In this document: in pieces, positions 34,759 to 42,880 of the stretch
Layout: the number at the start of each line of letters is the position of its first letter
How positions within the stretch are numbered: position 1 is the stretch's first letter
From: Dehalococcoidia bacterium UBA1123
Lineage (GTDB): Bacteria; Chloroflexota; Dehalococcoidia; Lucifugimonadales; UBA1123
Assembly: GCA_002313895.1 (NCBI GenBank)
Contig: DCAW01000074.1
Location: 1 to 46,664, forward strand
Reading direction: 5' to 3'
DNA length: 46,664 nt
The notes under the pieces: generated by a model
What the model saw: the letters and a program-made list of their open reading frames with translations, nothing else
What the model was told of the DNA's origin: nothing
The model's database searches: none
Position numbers and translations under genes: made by a program

Positions 34759-35907
34759 ATGGCGGAAACGAACTGGGGCGAAATCTATAAGGAATTGGGC
34801 GCAAAGCCCATCATCAACGCCATCGGCAGCGTGACGATGCTGGGCGGTTCCACACCAGCCCCAGAAGTCAAAGAGGCGATGGCGCAGGCGGATATCTCCT
34901 ACATTCCGCTTATGGAACTTGAAGAGAAAGCAGGCCAAGTAATTGCTGACATGGCAAGCGTCGAAGCCGCCTACATCACGTCAGGCGCAGGGTCGGCCCT
35001 CACACTGGCGACGGCCGCGTTGATGGCGGGAGATGACGACGACAAAATTCAGCAGCTTCCTGACACCACAGGCATGAAGAACGAAATTCTCATTCAAACA
35101 CGCCAGCGCTACTGGTACGACCGCTGCTTGGAACTCGCGGGGGCCAAACTGGTAGAGTTCGGCTCTGAAGAGGAGACCACTCGCGAGGACCTGGAGAACG
35201 CGATCGGCCCAAATACGGTGGCGGTGCATTACTACGCCGTAGAGCAAGATATTGACCCCAACGCTCTTCCGTTGGAAGACACCATAGAGATTGCCCACGC
35301 AAAGGGCGTCAAAGTCACGGTCGACGCAGCCGGCCAGATTTACCCCCTGGAAAACTTTGGAAAATACGTTCGCATGGGCGCGGACTTTCAGTGCATTGCC
35401 GCCAAGTACATGGGCGCCTCCCAGTCCTCTGGTCTGGCACTAGGAACGTCAGAGATGATTCGCAACATTGGATACCAGTCCTTCGTGGGTTACGAAGGAC
35501 GCCGGATTCGCGGCGTCGGGCGCCCTCAAAAAGTGGACCGTCAGGAGATGGTTGGCGTCGTTGCCGCGGTCCGTCGATGGTTCACGATGAACCACGAGGA
35601 ACGTCTGGCGGATGTGGAAACCCAGTCCCAAAATATGCTGGCCCCGCTCCAGGGGATCCCGGGCTTGAATGCCGTTATGCTGGATAACATCATCGGCCAC
35701 CAACCCTTCGGCGTTGAGATCGAAGTGGACGAGTCCGTTGCTGGAATGTCGGCACAGGACATCGTCGACAAACTAAAGGCTGGCGACCCGCCACTCTGGA
35801 CTCGCGTTCGGGATGGCGAATCGAACATCGTGCTTCATGGTTTCGGATTGAGCGAAGGTCAGGACAAGATCGTCGGAGCGAGAATCGCGGAACTGTTCGG
35901 GCGCTAG
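34759..35907 (+). CDS. SelA/DgaE-like PLP-dependent enzyme
   Basis: This 382-residue protein starts at ATG 34759 after AGGAGG. It has the fold-type I PLP layout of the SelA family: IINAIGSVTMLGGSTPAPEV, ITSGAGSALTLATAAL, Asp189 in VTVDAAGQ and the Schiff-base Lys216 in CIAAKYMGASQSSG. Members without selenocysteine genes act as ketoacid-sugar aldolases or ammonia-lyases (DgaE, YhfS) or are unassigned. No selB or selC is near, so selenocysteine synthesis is unlikely. The neighbouring epimerase and MBL genes hint at breakdown of an amino- or keto-sugar acid. A hairpin at 35955 follows. Confidence 0.83.
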   Translation: MAETNWGEIYKELGAKPIINAIGSVTMLGGSTPAPEVKEAMAQADISYIPLMELEEKAGQVIADMASVEAAYITSGAGSALTLATAALMAGDDDDKIQQLPDTTGMKNEILIQTRQRYWYDRCLELAGAKLVEFGSEEETTREDLENAIGPNTVAVHYYAVEQDIDPNALPLEDTIEIAHAKGVKVTVDAAGQIYPLENFGKYVRMGADFQCIAAKYMGASQSSGLALGTSEMIRNIGYQSFVGYEGRRIRGVGRPQKVDRQEMVGVVAAVRRWFTMNHEERLADVETQSQNMLAPLQGIPGLNAVMLDNIIGHQPFGVEIEVDESVAGMSAQDIVDKLKAGDPPLWTRVRDGESNIVLHGFGLSEGQDKIVGARIAELFGR

Positions 35908-35954
35908 TCTCCTTACAGTCAAAGTAAACCCACAATTTAAGAAACTCTTAAAGA

Positions 35955-35979
35955 GCACGCTTGCCAATCGGCGGCGTGC
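35955..35979 (+). terminator. Hairpin between the SelA-like and CoA-transferase genes
   Basis: GCACGC/GCGTGC and GCC/GGC form a 6+3 bp stem, with a small bulge and loop AATC. It follows the SelA-like gene by 47 bases. No T run follows, so it may be a weak terminator or an attenuator. Confidence 0.4.
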
Positions 35980-35981
35980 CC

Positions 35982-36010
35982 TTGCAATTCTCGACCACAA
36001 CAATTATGAA
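35982..36010 (+). promoter_or_regulatory. Possible promoter of the CoA-transferase at 36033
   Basis: TTGCAA (35982-35987) and TATGAA (36005-36010) are 17 bases apart, eight of twelve consensus bases. A start near 36017 would give a very short leader that still contains the GGAGG before ATG 36033. Confidence 0.4.
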
Positions 36011-36032
36011 TATTTCCCGCGGAGGAACCCCA

Positions 36033-37226
36033 ATGACCAGTCCATTGGACGGCATCCGAATTCTCGATCTCACCCAGGTGCAGGCAGGCCCTTCATGCAC
36101 CCAAATCTTGGCGTGGATGGGCGCCGACGTGATTAAGATCGAACAGCCAGGAGTCGGAGACCGCACTCGTCGAGAGAGGGCCATCGATCCTGATATTGAC
36201 AGCCACTATTTCCTGGTATTCAACGCTAACAAGCGCAGCGTGACGCTCGACCTCAAATCCGAACGGGGCCGGGAGGTGTTCCTGCGGATGGTCGAGTTGG
36301 CAGACATCGTCGTGGAGAATTACTCTCCCGGCCAGATGGACAGATTCGATCTGGGGTTCGACGTTCTTAAGCAGGCAAACGACAAGATCATTTTCTGTAC
36401 CATCAAAGGCTATGGGACTTACGGCCCAAACGCCCACATCAAGAGTTTCGAGCATATCGCCCAGGCGATGAGCGGGGCAATGAGCGCCAACGGTGAGGCC
36501 GAAAACGAGCCCCAGTTTGTGGCTCCGGGTGTCGGAGATTCCGGGACCGGCCTGCATGCGGCGATAGGCATGATGGCCGCTATCCGCCAACGGGACAACA
36601 CCGGCGAATCACAGCGGGTCGAAGTCTCGATGCAGGACGGCATCGTCAACTTGATGCGGATTCGGATGATCGACACGTTGAACACGAATGAGCCGGTTGA
36701 TCGTAGGGGCAACCGGGTATGGGGCGGCCCGCCGTTCATCTATCCGTGCAATCCCGGCGGCCCGAATGACTACGTTGCCGTGGTTCTATCTGGCGACTCC
36801 TGGGACACGATTCTCGCGCTGGCAGGGAGAGCAGACCTGATAGGCGACGATAGATTCGACACTCAGGAAGCGAGAATCAAACATTCGGCAGAGGTCGAGG
36901 CGATCATGAAGACCTGGACCATGAGTAAAACGAAGCACGAGGTCATGAAGGAATTGGCCGACCTGGGGATACCTGTCGGGGCGGTTCAAGACACCGTCGA
37001 GGTGTTCAACGATCCACACCTTGAGGCGCGTGAAATGATTGTCGACACACATGACCCGGCGCGAGGCGATTACAAGCTCATCGGATGCCCCATCAAGATC
37101 GAATCAAATCATGTCGAGCTCAAGGTTCCGCCTCAGCTAGGTGAACACTCTGACGAGGTTTTGGCATCGCTTCTGGGTATGGAGGACTCCGAGCTTGCAG
37201 AACTCCGGGAAGCAGGCGTTATTTGA
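36033..37226 (+). CDS. Formyl-CoA:oxalate CoA-transferase-like family III enzyme
   Basis: ATG 36033, seven bases after GGAGG, gives 397 residues; the TTG at 35961 is rejected because it precedes the promoter-like region. IRILDLTQVQAGPSCTQ, GADVIKIEQPGVGDRTRRE and the Asp in GVGDSGTGLH (catalytic position) followed by RVEVSMQDGIVNLMR place it in the Frc-like branch, next to the gene at 7087-8265. The central residues RVWGGPPFIYPCNPGGPNDY differ from that paralogue, so the substrate probably differs too. It is the last plus-strand gene before a 519-base gap. Confidence 0.9.
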   Translation: MTSPLDGIRILDLTQVQAGPSCTQILAWMGADVIKIEQPGVGDRTRRERAIDPDIDSHYFLVFNANKRSVTLDLKSERGREVFLRMVELADIVVENYSPGQMDRFDLGFDVLKQANDKIIFCTIKGYGTYGPNAHIKSFEHIAQAMSGAMSANGEAENEPQFVAPGVGDSGTGLHAAIGMMAAIRQRDNTGESQRVEVSMQDGIVNLMRIRMIDTLNTNEPVDRRGNRVWGGPPFIYPCNPGGPNDYVAVVLSGDSWDTILALAGRADLIGDDRFDTQEARIKHSAEVEAIMKTWTMSKTKHEVMKELADLGIPVGAVQDTVEVFNDPHLEAREMIVDTHDPARGDYKLIGCPIKIESNHVELKVPPQLGEHSDEVLASLLGMEDSELAELREAGVI

Positions 37227-37336
37227 GGGTGTGAAAGTTCAATTACGGTCACAGGCAATTTTCTTTGGGAGTTCAGCGAGTCGTGGGGATAATTGATCGC
37301 CTCGGCGGCTATGTTGGTGACGCTCTTCGGGTGATC

Positions 37337-37657
37337 GGCGCGCGCGTTGCGCCCCCGCTTCAAGATTACATTCATGACCGTCAGCTATAAGAGCGCGACG
37401 TTTGTCGCGTGATGCGCCGTGACTGTGGAAACATCAATAATAAGCATTGGCTTGTGACGAGATGTGGGCATCGCAAAACTCAGTATTGTCCCGGGTGTTT
37501 CGACCGGTTGGACGTAACCGGAAACGGTATTCCGTTTTAAGTCGGCAAGTCGAAAACGTGTGTGAGATTCGGATCTCGCATGTCGATACCACCCAGACGA
37601 AAATGATCAAATCATCCCGAACTGGTCTGATATTGCCCGGAATAATCCGAAACGGGC
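37337..37657. other. Hairpin-dense non-coding gap between converging genes
   Basis: The 519 bases from 37227 to 37745 hold no convincing gene; the only frame (37447-37677) starts at TTG, lacks a ribosome site and resembles no family. Perfect stems are packed in it: GGCGC/GCGCC at 37337-37353, CGCGAC/GTCGCG at 37394-37409, CCGGTT/AACCGG at 37504-37521, directly abutting AAACGG/CCGTTT at 37522-37537 followed by TTAA, GAGAT/ATCTC at 37564-37577, and GCCCG/CGGGC at 37635-37657. Some should terminate the converging transcripts; the number suggests a structured RNA or degraded repeat DNA. Confidence 0.4.
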
Positions 37658-37745
37658 GTTCAGCAACTTCTCCGTAAATTGGACTGACCGACGAGGTCGA
37701 TAATAAAGTCGGTTTTGCACGACGATACCGTGATCGAATAACTTC

Positions 37746-38615
37746 CTATCCAGGAATTGCGAGCGCCGGATGGGGCAATGGCGGACTTTGAGAGTCGATT
37801 ACCGCTTCCTGCTCCTCGGCGCTTAAAGGACTGAACCTCTCCGCGGCATCCAGCACTTTTGGCAGAATGTTCACGTCTCCCGCGCTGGGCGCGGTGTGCA
37901 TCTGCTGAGACAACAACCACCACAAGGCGCGGTCGATAGGCCCCTGATCGCGGTGAGGGTCGTACCATGTTGAGGCGTCGCGTTCTCCGTCTCCCCAGCC
38001 TCCGCGTGCGATCATTTTGATGGTTTGAATTCCCAGATTTCGAGCGTTGGCCTTGGCCAACAATGCTTCAGCGTCCCGTCGGTATTCGGCGCTTCGGAAC
38101 ATCGCTGCGTTGACCGGGAACATGATCGTGTCGAAGTCGAACCGATTCAACCCGTCCAGATGTGTGCTGGGAGCGTGAGGGCCGTGGCCTGTGATGCCCA
38201 GCCACTTCGTCAGGCCCTGTTCGCGCATCTCAACCAACGCTTCTAAGGCGCCACCGGGCGCGGTGACTTGGTCAAGGGCGTCCATATCGATGACGGAGTG
38301 TAATTGGAACAGGTCAAACGATTCGACGTTCAAACGCTTCATGATACTCTCGATGTCCGCCCACGCTTCATCTCTTGTGCGAAACCGCGTTTTGGAGCCG
38401 AGGAAAACCTGATTACGAATGTCTGGCATCCATGGAGCCATCCGCTCCATCGCCTCGCCATAACTGGGCGCGATGTCGATGTGGTTGACCCCGTGGTCGA
38501 GGATGAGCTGGATGGCCTTGTCAGCGACATCCTGGGTAACTCGCCCTATGCCTGCCGTTCCAAAAGTGACAACCGAGCTTTCGTGGCCTGTGCGTCCAAG
38601 CGTGCGTTTTTCCAT
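37746..38615 (-). CDS. Aldo/keto reductase
   Basis: Read from ATG 38615, with AAAGGAGA upstream, it has 289 residues. The barrel start MEKRTLGRTGHESSVVTFGTAG, Asp and Tyr in HIDIAPSYGEAM, Lys in LGSKTRFR and His in FDLFQLHSV make the catalytic tetrad Asp-Tyr-Lys-His. The protein ends slightly early (usual 300-330 residues) with a Pro-rich tail. It reduces carbonyls with NADPH; the substrate is not evident. It is transcribed after the DUF885 gene with 62 bases between them and may share its transcript. Confidence 0.9.
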   Translation of the reverse strand: MEKRTLGRTGHESSVVTFGTAGIGRVTQDVADKAIQLILDHGVNHIDIAPSYGEAMERMAPWMPDIRNQVFLGSKTRFRTRDEAWADIESIMKRLNVESFDLFQLHSVIDMDALDQVTAPGGALEALVEMREQGLTKWLGITGHGPHAPSTHLDGLNRFDFDTIMFPVNAAMFRSAEYRRDAEALLAKANARNLGIQTIKMIARGGWGDGERDASTWYDPHRDQGPIDRALWWLLSQQMHTAPSAGDVNILPKVLDAAERFSPLSAEEQEAVIDSQSPPLPHPALAIPG

Positions 38616-38677
38616 CAAGGTCTCCTTTAATTGTCGAGTGGGAGAATTGTACATCACCGAGGATTCGGAGCGAACGA

Positions 38678-40360
38678 TTATATTCGAGTCAGTTCCCTTT
38701 TCATCTGGGCGAGTCCCATCGGGCCGAGGTTGAGAGCATGCGTGTGGAAATCTTTCAGCTTGAACGCTGAACCCTGACGTTTCCGCACCTGCTCCCGCGC
38801 CTCGCGCCAGACTCGCTCTCCGACCTTATAGCTTATCGCCTGGCCAGGCAGTCCCAGATAGCGGCTGATCTCGCTCGCCATGAATTCCACCGGGAAACCG
38901 TGCCGATTGAGGTTGATAAATTCCTGCCCCAGATTGGGAGTCCAGGTCTCGCCAGGGTGGAAGCCCTCGTCGGACGGGATCGTCAACTCCAGGTGCATGC
39001 CGATGTCGATGATGACTCTTACGCTTCGAAGCGCCTGCGCCCTCAACATTCCCAAGTAATAATCAGGGTTCTCCAGATAGCCCAACTCTGCCATCAGTCG
39101 CTCGGCGTAAAGCGCCCATCCTTCGACGTACCCCGACGAACCGCCCAGCAAGCGCTGGAATCTCGATAACTGGGAGGACAGATGCGTTGTCGTGGCTAAT
39201 TGGAAGTGATGGCCTGGAACGCCCTCGTGGTATGCGATGGCGACCTCGCCCCAGATCGGAAAAACGGTCTTTCCGCCTGTGGGATACCACGTCCGGCCCG
39301 GACGAGTAAAATCCTCGGACGGCGGAGTGTAGTACATCGCCAGCGCCCCGCCCGGAGGCGCGATCAAAGCTTCGATCCGTTTCACAGGCTCGGCGATGTC
39401 GAAATGCGTCCCGTTCAACTCGTCTATGGTGCGGTCTTGAAGTTCCTGCATCCAGTTTTTGAACGCTTCCTCGCCGACTATGGAACGTTTGGGGTCTGTC
39501 TCCAGCAGGTTTTCGGCTTCTTCGACGGTCCCGCCAGGCAGGATGCGTTCGGCGGTCTTTATGAATTCTTCATTGACCCATCGGAGTTGTTCCCAGCCCC
39601 ACAGGTACGTCTCGTTGAGATCCAGGTCGATGCCATTGAATGTTCGTGCCGCCAGCGCGTAACGATCTGGCCCCACGGCGTTCTTCTCCTCAGCATGGGG
39701 AGCGTAGGTTTTTTTTAGATAATCAGCCATCTCAACCATCGCGCCGTTGGCGGCCTGGGCGCCGTTCTCGATCTCCCGCCGCAGCGAGTCAGAACCGATA
39801 CCTGAGCCGTCATAAACTTCCAACAAGCCATCAAAGAACGAATGTTGACCTTCCGTGGCACCACTCCATACAAGGCACTGGTCAGCGGTTTCGATGGTCT
39901 GGCGCTTGCTCACGACTTTGCCTCGGTGGATTCCTTCGTCTAGCGAACTGCGGAAGCTCTCCAACCCCTGGGACACTAGATTGAGACGGGCAGCGATGTT
40001 GCTCCAATGCTCTTTAGTGTCGCGGGGCATCAGATCGAAAATCATGCGGATGCTGTGTATCGGGCTGTGAATAACACTCAACTCCCGCAGTTTTTCGCCA
40101 GCGTCATGAATATCCAGGCTCAGGCGCATCTCCTCCGTCATCGCTTCGCGGGCGATGCGATCTTGTTCGGACTCAATTTCGGCAACTTCCAAATCCGACA
40201 GTGTTGATCGGTCTAATTCCGCCGACGCTTCTGCGCTTTCCGGCGAGAAATCGGTCATCTCGTCGTCTCGCCCAGAGATGCCTAAATATGTGGCGGTTAA
40301 GGGACTCAATTCGGCAACTTTGTTTACATATTCGTCCGCGATATCGAATATTTTAGACAT
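38678..40360 (-). CDS. DUF885 family metallopeptidase
   Basis: The 560-residue protein starts at ATG 40360 with AAGGAG seven bases upstream. It is mostly helical. The zinc site is H378-E-G-V-P-G-H384-H385, a variant of HExxH with the family's inserted residues, and EGWALYAE about 30 residues later provides the third ligand. No signal peptide is seen, so it works in the cytoplasm, unlike many DUF885 proteins. The family consists of M32-like or unassigned carboxypeptidase-type enzymes. It is divergent from the PKD lipoprotein gene across a 209-base AT-rich gap. Confidence 0.9.
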   Translation of the reverse strand: MSKIFDIADEYVNKVAELSPLTATYLGISGRDDEMTDFSPESAEASAELDRSTLSDLEVAEIESEQDRIAREAMTEEMRLSLDIHDAGEKLRELSVIHSPIHSIRMIFDLMPRDTKEHWSNIAARLNLVSQGLESFRSSLDEGIHRGKVVSKRQTIETADQCLVWSGATEGQHSFFDGLLEVYDGSGIGSDSLRREIENGAQAANGAMVEMADYLKKTYAPHAEEKNAVGPDRYALAARTFNGIDLDLNETYLWGWEQLRWVNEEFIKTAERILPGGTVEEAENLLETDPKRSIVGEEAFKNWMQELQDRTIDELNGTHFDIAEPVKRIEALIAPPGGALAMYYTPPSEDFTRPGRTWYPTGGKTVFPIWGEVAIAYHEGVPGHHFQLATTTHLSSQLSRFQRLLGGSSGYVEGWALYAERLMAELGYLENPDYYLGMLRAQALRSVRVIIDIGMHLELTIPSDEGFHPGETWTPNLGQEFINLNRHGFPVEFMASEISRYLGLPGQAISYKVGERVWREAREQVRKRQGSAFKLKDFHTHALNLGPMGLAQMKRELTRI

Positions 40361-40398
40361 CTAGAAACTCCTTGCACACATTGTTAATCATGCGCTTA

Positions 40399-40452
40399 AA
40401 ATTGTTTGGAACTTATGCAAGTAGTTGACTTTGTTTTTGCACAAATTGTTTG
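40399..40452. repeat. Direct repeat AAATTGTTTG in the divergent intergenic region
   Basis: The 10-base word AAATTGTTTG occurs at 40399-40408 and 40443-40452, 44 bases apart (about four helical turns), on the same face of the DNA. A third partial copy, ATTGTTAA, is at 40380-40387. They lie in the AT-rich gap between the DUF885 gene and the PKD lipoprotein gene and could be regulator sites. Confidence 0.35.
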
Positions 40453-40569
40453 TGGCTTAGCGCTCACATCAATTCGACAACGATAAATCCAATTTAGTTC
40501 AGCGGCCCAGTGTATCACAGGCGGCGTTGGGCATTGACTTGTATTCGTGGAAGTCGGCACAATTTTCAT

Positions 40570-41505
40570 ATGGCGTCAAATCCTGCAACGTTATTCAGTG
40601 TCACCGCTGTCATATTGTTGATGACTGCAATCGCGTGCGAAAATTCTGATGACGGCTTGGGCGGAGACTCTCGCGCAGCTACACCGCGGCTAACGGTGAT
40701 CACGGTAACTCCTGTTCCCATCGCGACCGTTGACGCTGCTTCGTCGGTCGTTTCCGAAACCGCCCTGCCTCCGACCGTGCCCGCTGCTGTGGCGCTAGTT
40801 GCTACGCCAAACGAGGCAATAAGCGCTCTGATGCCTGCCACGGTCCCGATCGTTGCTGCGCTATCTTCGCCAATTCCGATTATTCAAGTTACGACGATAC
40901 CGACTCGCACAACGCTTGGCGCCGATACGTTGGCGACGCCTTCGTCTGGGCCAGTGTTGACACCGACGAGTCAGGCGACAATTGCACCCTCCTCTACGCT
41001 CACTAGCGCTCAAACAGCAATTCCTACGGTCACGCTACCGCCGACGTTCACTCCAACACGTACAGCAACCGAGACTGCCACTCCGAATCTGACACCAGCG
41101 AATACGGCAACTCCGCATCCATCTCCGACCGCTAGCGTCGGTGGGCCATATTCTGGCGAAGCTGGCTCTGCGATTACGTTCAGCAGAAGCGCGACCGATC
41201 TTGGAGCCGACACTCCCACCTACGAATGGGACTTCCAGTACAACGGCACGACCTTCAGCACCGTAGGCGCAACGACTGCCTCGGGTGTCGTTATGACTGG
41301 CCCGAATTACACGTATTTGACGGCAGGGACTTTCACCGTGACCCTCAGAGTGAAGGACGACAAGGGCGTGATGACGATTAAAAGCCCTCAGATTGCCGTC
41401 ACAAGGCGCTGTAGTTCCTTCGGCCAACCAGTCTTACTGAGGCGGTCTTGCCTTTGCCGCTCTGGTGCTGTGGCGGGTACGCAGATCGGTTTTGGCCTCT
41501 CGTAG
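40570..41505 (+). CDS. PKD-domain lipoprotein with long Thr/Pro-rich linker
   Basis: From ATG 40570 the product has 311 residues. The first 22 form a signal peptide ending AIAC, with Cys23 as the likely lipid-modified residue. Residues about 45-190 are a low-complexity Thr/Pro/Ala/Val stretch rich in TPT, TAT and VTP units, an extended surface stalk. A PKD domain follows (about 193-275), with GPYSGEAGSAITFSRSAT, YEWDFQYNG and TFTVTLRVKDDKG. After the PKD domain the tail is basic and Cys-rich (RRCSSFGQPVLLRRSCLC), unlike an exported domain, so a frameshift or truncation of a longer surface protein is possible. Confidence 0.75.
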   Translation: MASNPATLFSVTAVILLMTAIACENSDDGLGGDSRAATPRLTVITVTPVPIATVDAASSVVSETALPPTVPAAVALVATPNEAISALMPATVPIVAALSSPIPIIQVTTIPTRTTLGADTLATPSSGPVLTPTSQATIAPSSTLTSAQTAIPTVTLPPTFTPTRTATETATPNLTPANTATPHPSPTASVGGPYSGEAGSAITFSRSATDLGADTPTYEWDFQYNGTTFSTVGATTASGVVMTGPNYTYLTAGTFTVTLRVKDDKGVMTIKSPQIAVTRRCSSFGQPVLLRRSCLCRSGAVAGTQIGFGLS

Positions 41506-41544
41506 AAGCTAGCTCCGCCAGGATAAGCTAACTGAAAATACGAG

Positions 41545-41565
41545 GGGAGGGCGTCAAACCCTCCC
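41545..41565. terminator. Bidirectional terminator between the PKD and aminotransferase genes
   Basis: GGGAGGG and CCCTCCC form a perfect 7-bp stem with a 7-base loop between converging genes. On the minus strand it is followed by CTCGTATTTT, so it best serves the aminotransferase gene; on the plus strand TCAGTTCTTG follows. Confidence 0.65.
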
Positions 41566-41598
41566 TCAGTTCTTGCCAAAATTTCGATTAAGGACGGA

Positions 41599-42795
41599 CT
41601 AACCGCCCGTGAGAACTTGGCTGGCGGCTCCGACAGCTGCCCCGCTGGCTGTCTCGTAGCCAACTCTGGGCAGGATACCTTCGAGCGCGGAAAGCAAGGC
41701 CAGGACGTACTCGGGCCTGCTGGATTCGCCCATCAATCCGAACCTCCACGCTTTGCCAGCGAGCTCCCCCAGCCCCTTGCCAATCTCGATGCTGTGTTGT
41801 CTCAGCAGCATGTGCCTGACCGCATCGTCGTCAACGCCCTCGGGAATCCACACCGGCGTTATCTGGGCCAATTGATAACCCACTGGGGCGACCATTTTTA
41901 TGCCGATGGCTTCAAGTCCGGCCCTCAGCGCTGCGGCATTTGTCTCGTGACGGGCGAATCGAGACTCCAGACCCTCCTCCAGTACGATTCGCAGCCCTTC
42001 TCTGAGGGCCAGAATCATGCTTACGGGAGCTGTGTGGTGGTACACACGGTCGAAACCCCAGTAGTTAGCGTTCAGCGCCAGATCGAGGTACCAGGACGAA
42101 GGAAGCGTGGAACGAGATTTTATCGATTCATGGGCGCGGGCGCTGAGGGCCACTGGTGAAAGTCCGGGAGGGCAGCCCAGGCATTTCTGAGTCGCGCTAT
42201 AACTGTAGTCGATTCCCCAGTCGTCGAACGCCATCTCGTTGCCGCCGAGGGAGGTCACAGCGTCAACCATGAACATCGCGTCGTGATCCTGGGCTAGCCT
42301 TGAAATGCCCTCTAGGGGCTGTCGGATGCCCGTGGATGTCTCGGCATGAATGGCGGTAACGAGTTTTACGTCCGTATGCTTCTTCAGTTCTGCTTCTAAC
42401 ATCTCCTCCGGGAAGGGCTTTCCCCAATCGGCCCGGATTGGAACCACGTTGGCTCCCACTCGCGTTGCCATGTCAACCATGCGTTCGCAGAAATACCCGT
42501 AGATGCACATGACCACGGTGTCGCCGGGTTCCAGCAGGCTGGATATTCCGGCCTCCATACCCGACGATCCGGTGCCCGATAGCGCAAACGTGATGGCGTC
42601 GTCGGTTTGGTACACTCGCTTGAGCAGTTCGGACACTTCATCCATTATCTTAATGAAGTCGGGGTCGAGGTATCCGATCATGTTCTGCATCATGGCCTGA
42701 AGCACTCTCGGATGGACCATGCTCGGCCCGGGCCCGAGCAGTATTCTGGGCGGGACCATGGGGATTTTAGAGACTGGCAACGGCGGTTGAGTCAT
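41599..42795 (-). CDS. Class V aminotransferase, alanine-glyoxylate/serine-glyoxylate type
   Basis: The 398-residue protein starts at ATG 42795 after GAGGAG. LLGPGPSMVHPRVLQAM, SGTGSSGMEAGISSLLEPGD, HAETSTGIRQPL, Asp178 in FMVDAVTSLGG and Lys204 in SATQKCLGCPPGLSP are the signature segments of alanine-glyoxylate aminotransferases. They convert glyoxylate to glycine with alanine or serine as donor. The last 20 residues (ETASGAAVGAASQVLTGG) form an unusual small-residue tail beyond the usual end. It is followed by the terminator at 41545-41565 and preceded on the same strand by the mannose-1-phosphate guanylyltransferase gene. Confidence 0.92.
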   Translation of the reverse strand: MTQPPLPVSKIPMVPPRILLGPGPSMVHPRVLQAMMQNMIGYLDPDFIKIMDEVSELLKRVYQTDDAITFALSGTGSSGMEAGISSLLEPGDTVVMCIYGYFCERMVDMATRVGANVVPIRADWGKPFPEEMLEAELKKHTDVKLVTAIHAETSTGIRQPLEGISRLAQDHDAMFMVDAVTSLGGNEMAFDDWGIDYSYSATQKCLGCPPGLSPVALSARAHESIKSRSTLPSSWYLDLALNANYWGFDRVYHHTAPVSMILALREGLRIVLEEGLESRFARHETNAAALRAGLEAIGIKMVAPVGYQLAQITPVWIPEGVDDDAVRHMLLRQHSIEIGKGLGELAGKAWRFGLMGESSRPEYVLALLSALEGILPRVGYETASGAAVGAASQVLTGG

Positions 42796-42841
42796 TCTGC
42801 TCCTCTGTGACGGCCACGGAAATGTGCGTTTCGCGATTCAA

Positions 42842-42864
42842 TGGAGGAATGGTGGCCGCCTCCA
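42842..42864 (-). terminator. Weak hairpin after the mannose-1-phosphate guanylyltransferase gene
   Basis: TGGAGG and CCTCCA pair over an 11-base loop, 17 bases beyond the stop of the upstream minus-strand gene. No T run follows; transcription may continue into the aminotransferase gene. Confidence 0.3.
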
Positions 42865-42880
42865 AGATAATGATGGATTT

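Noticed and set aside
37447..37677. 76-codon frame in the gene-free gap
   Set aside because: TTG start, no ribosome site, Arg/Ser-rich product without similarity, and it runs through several hairpins.
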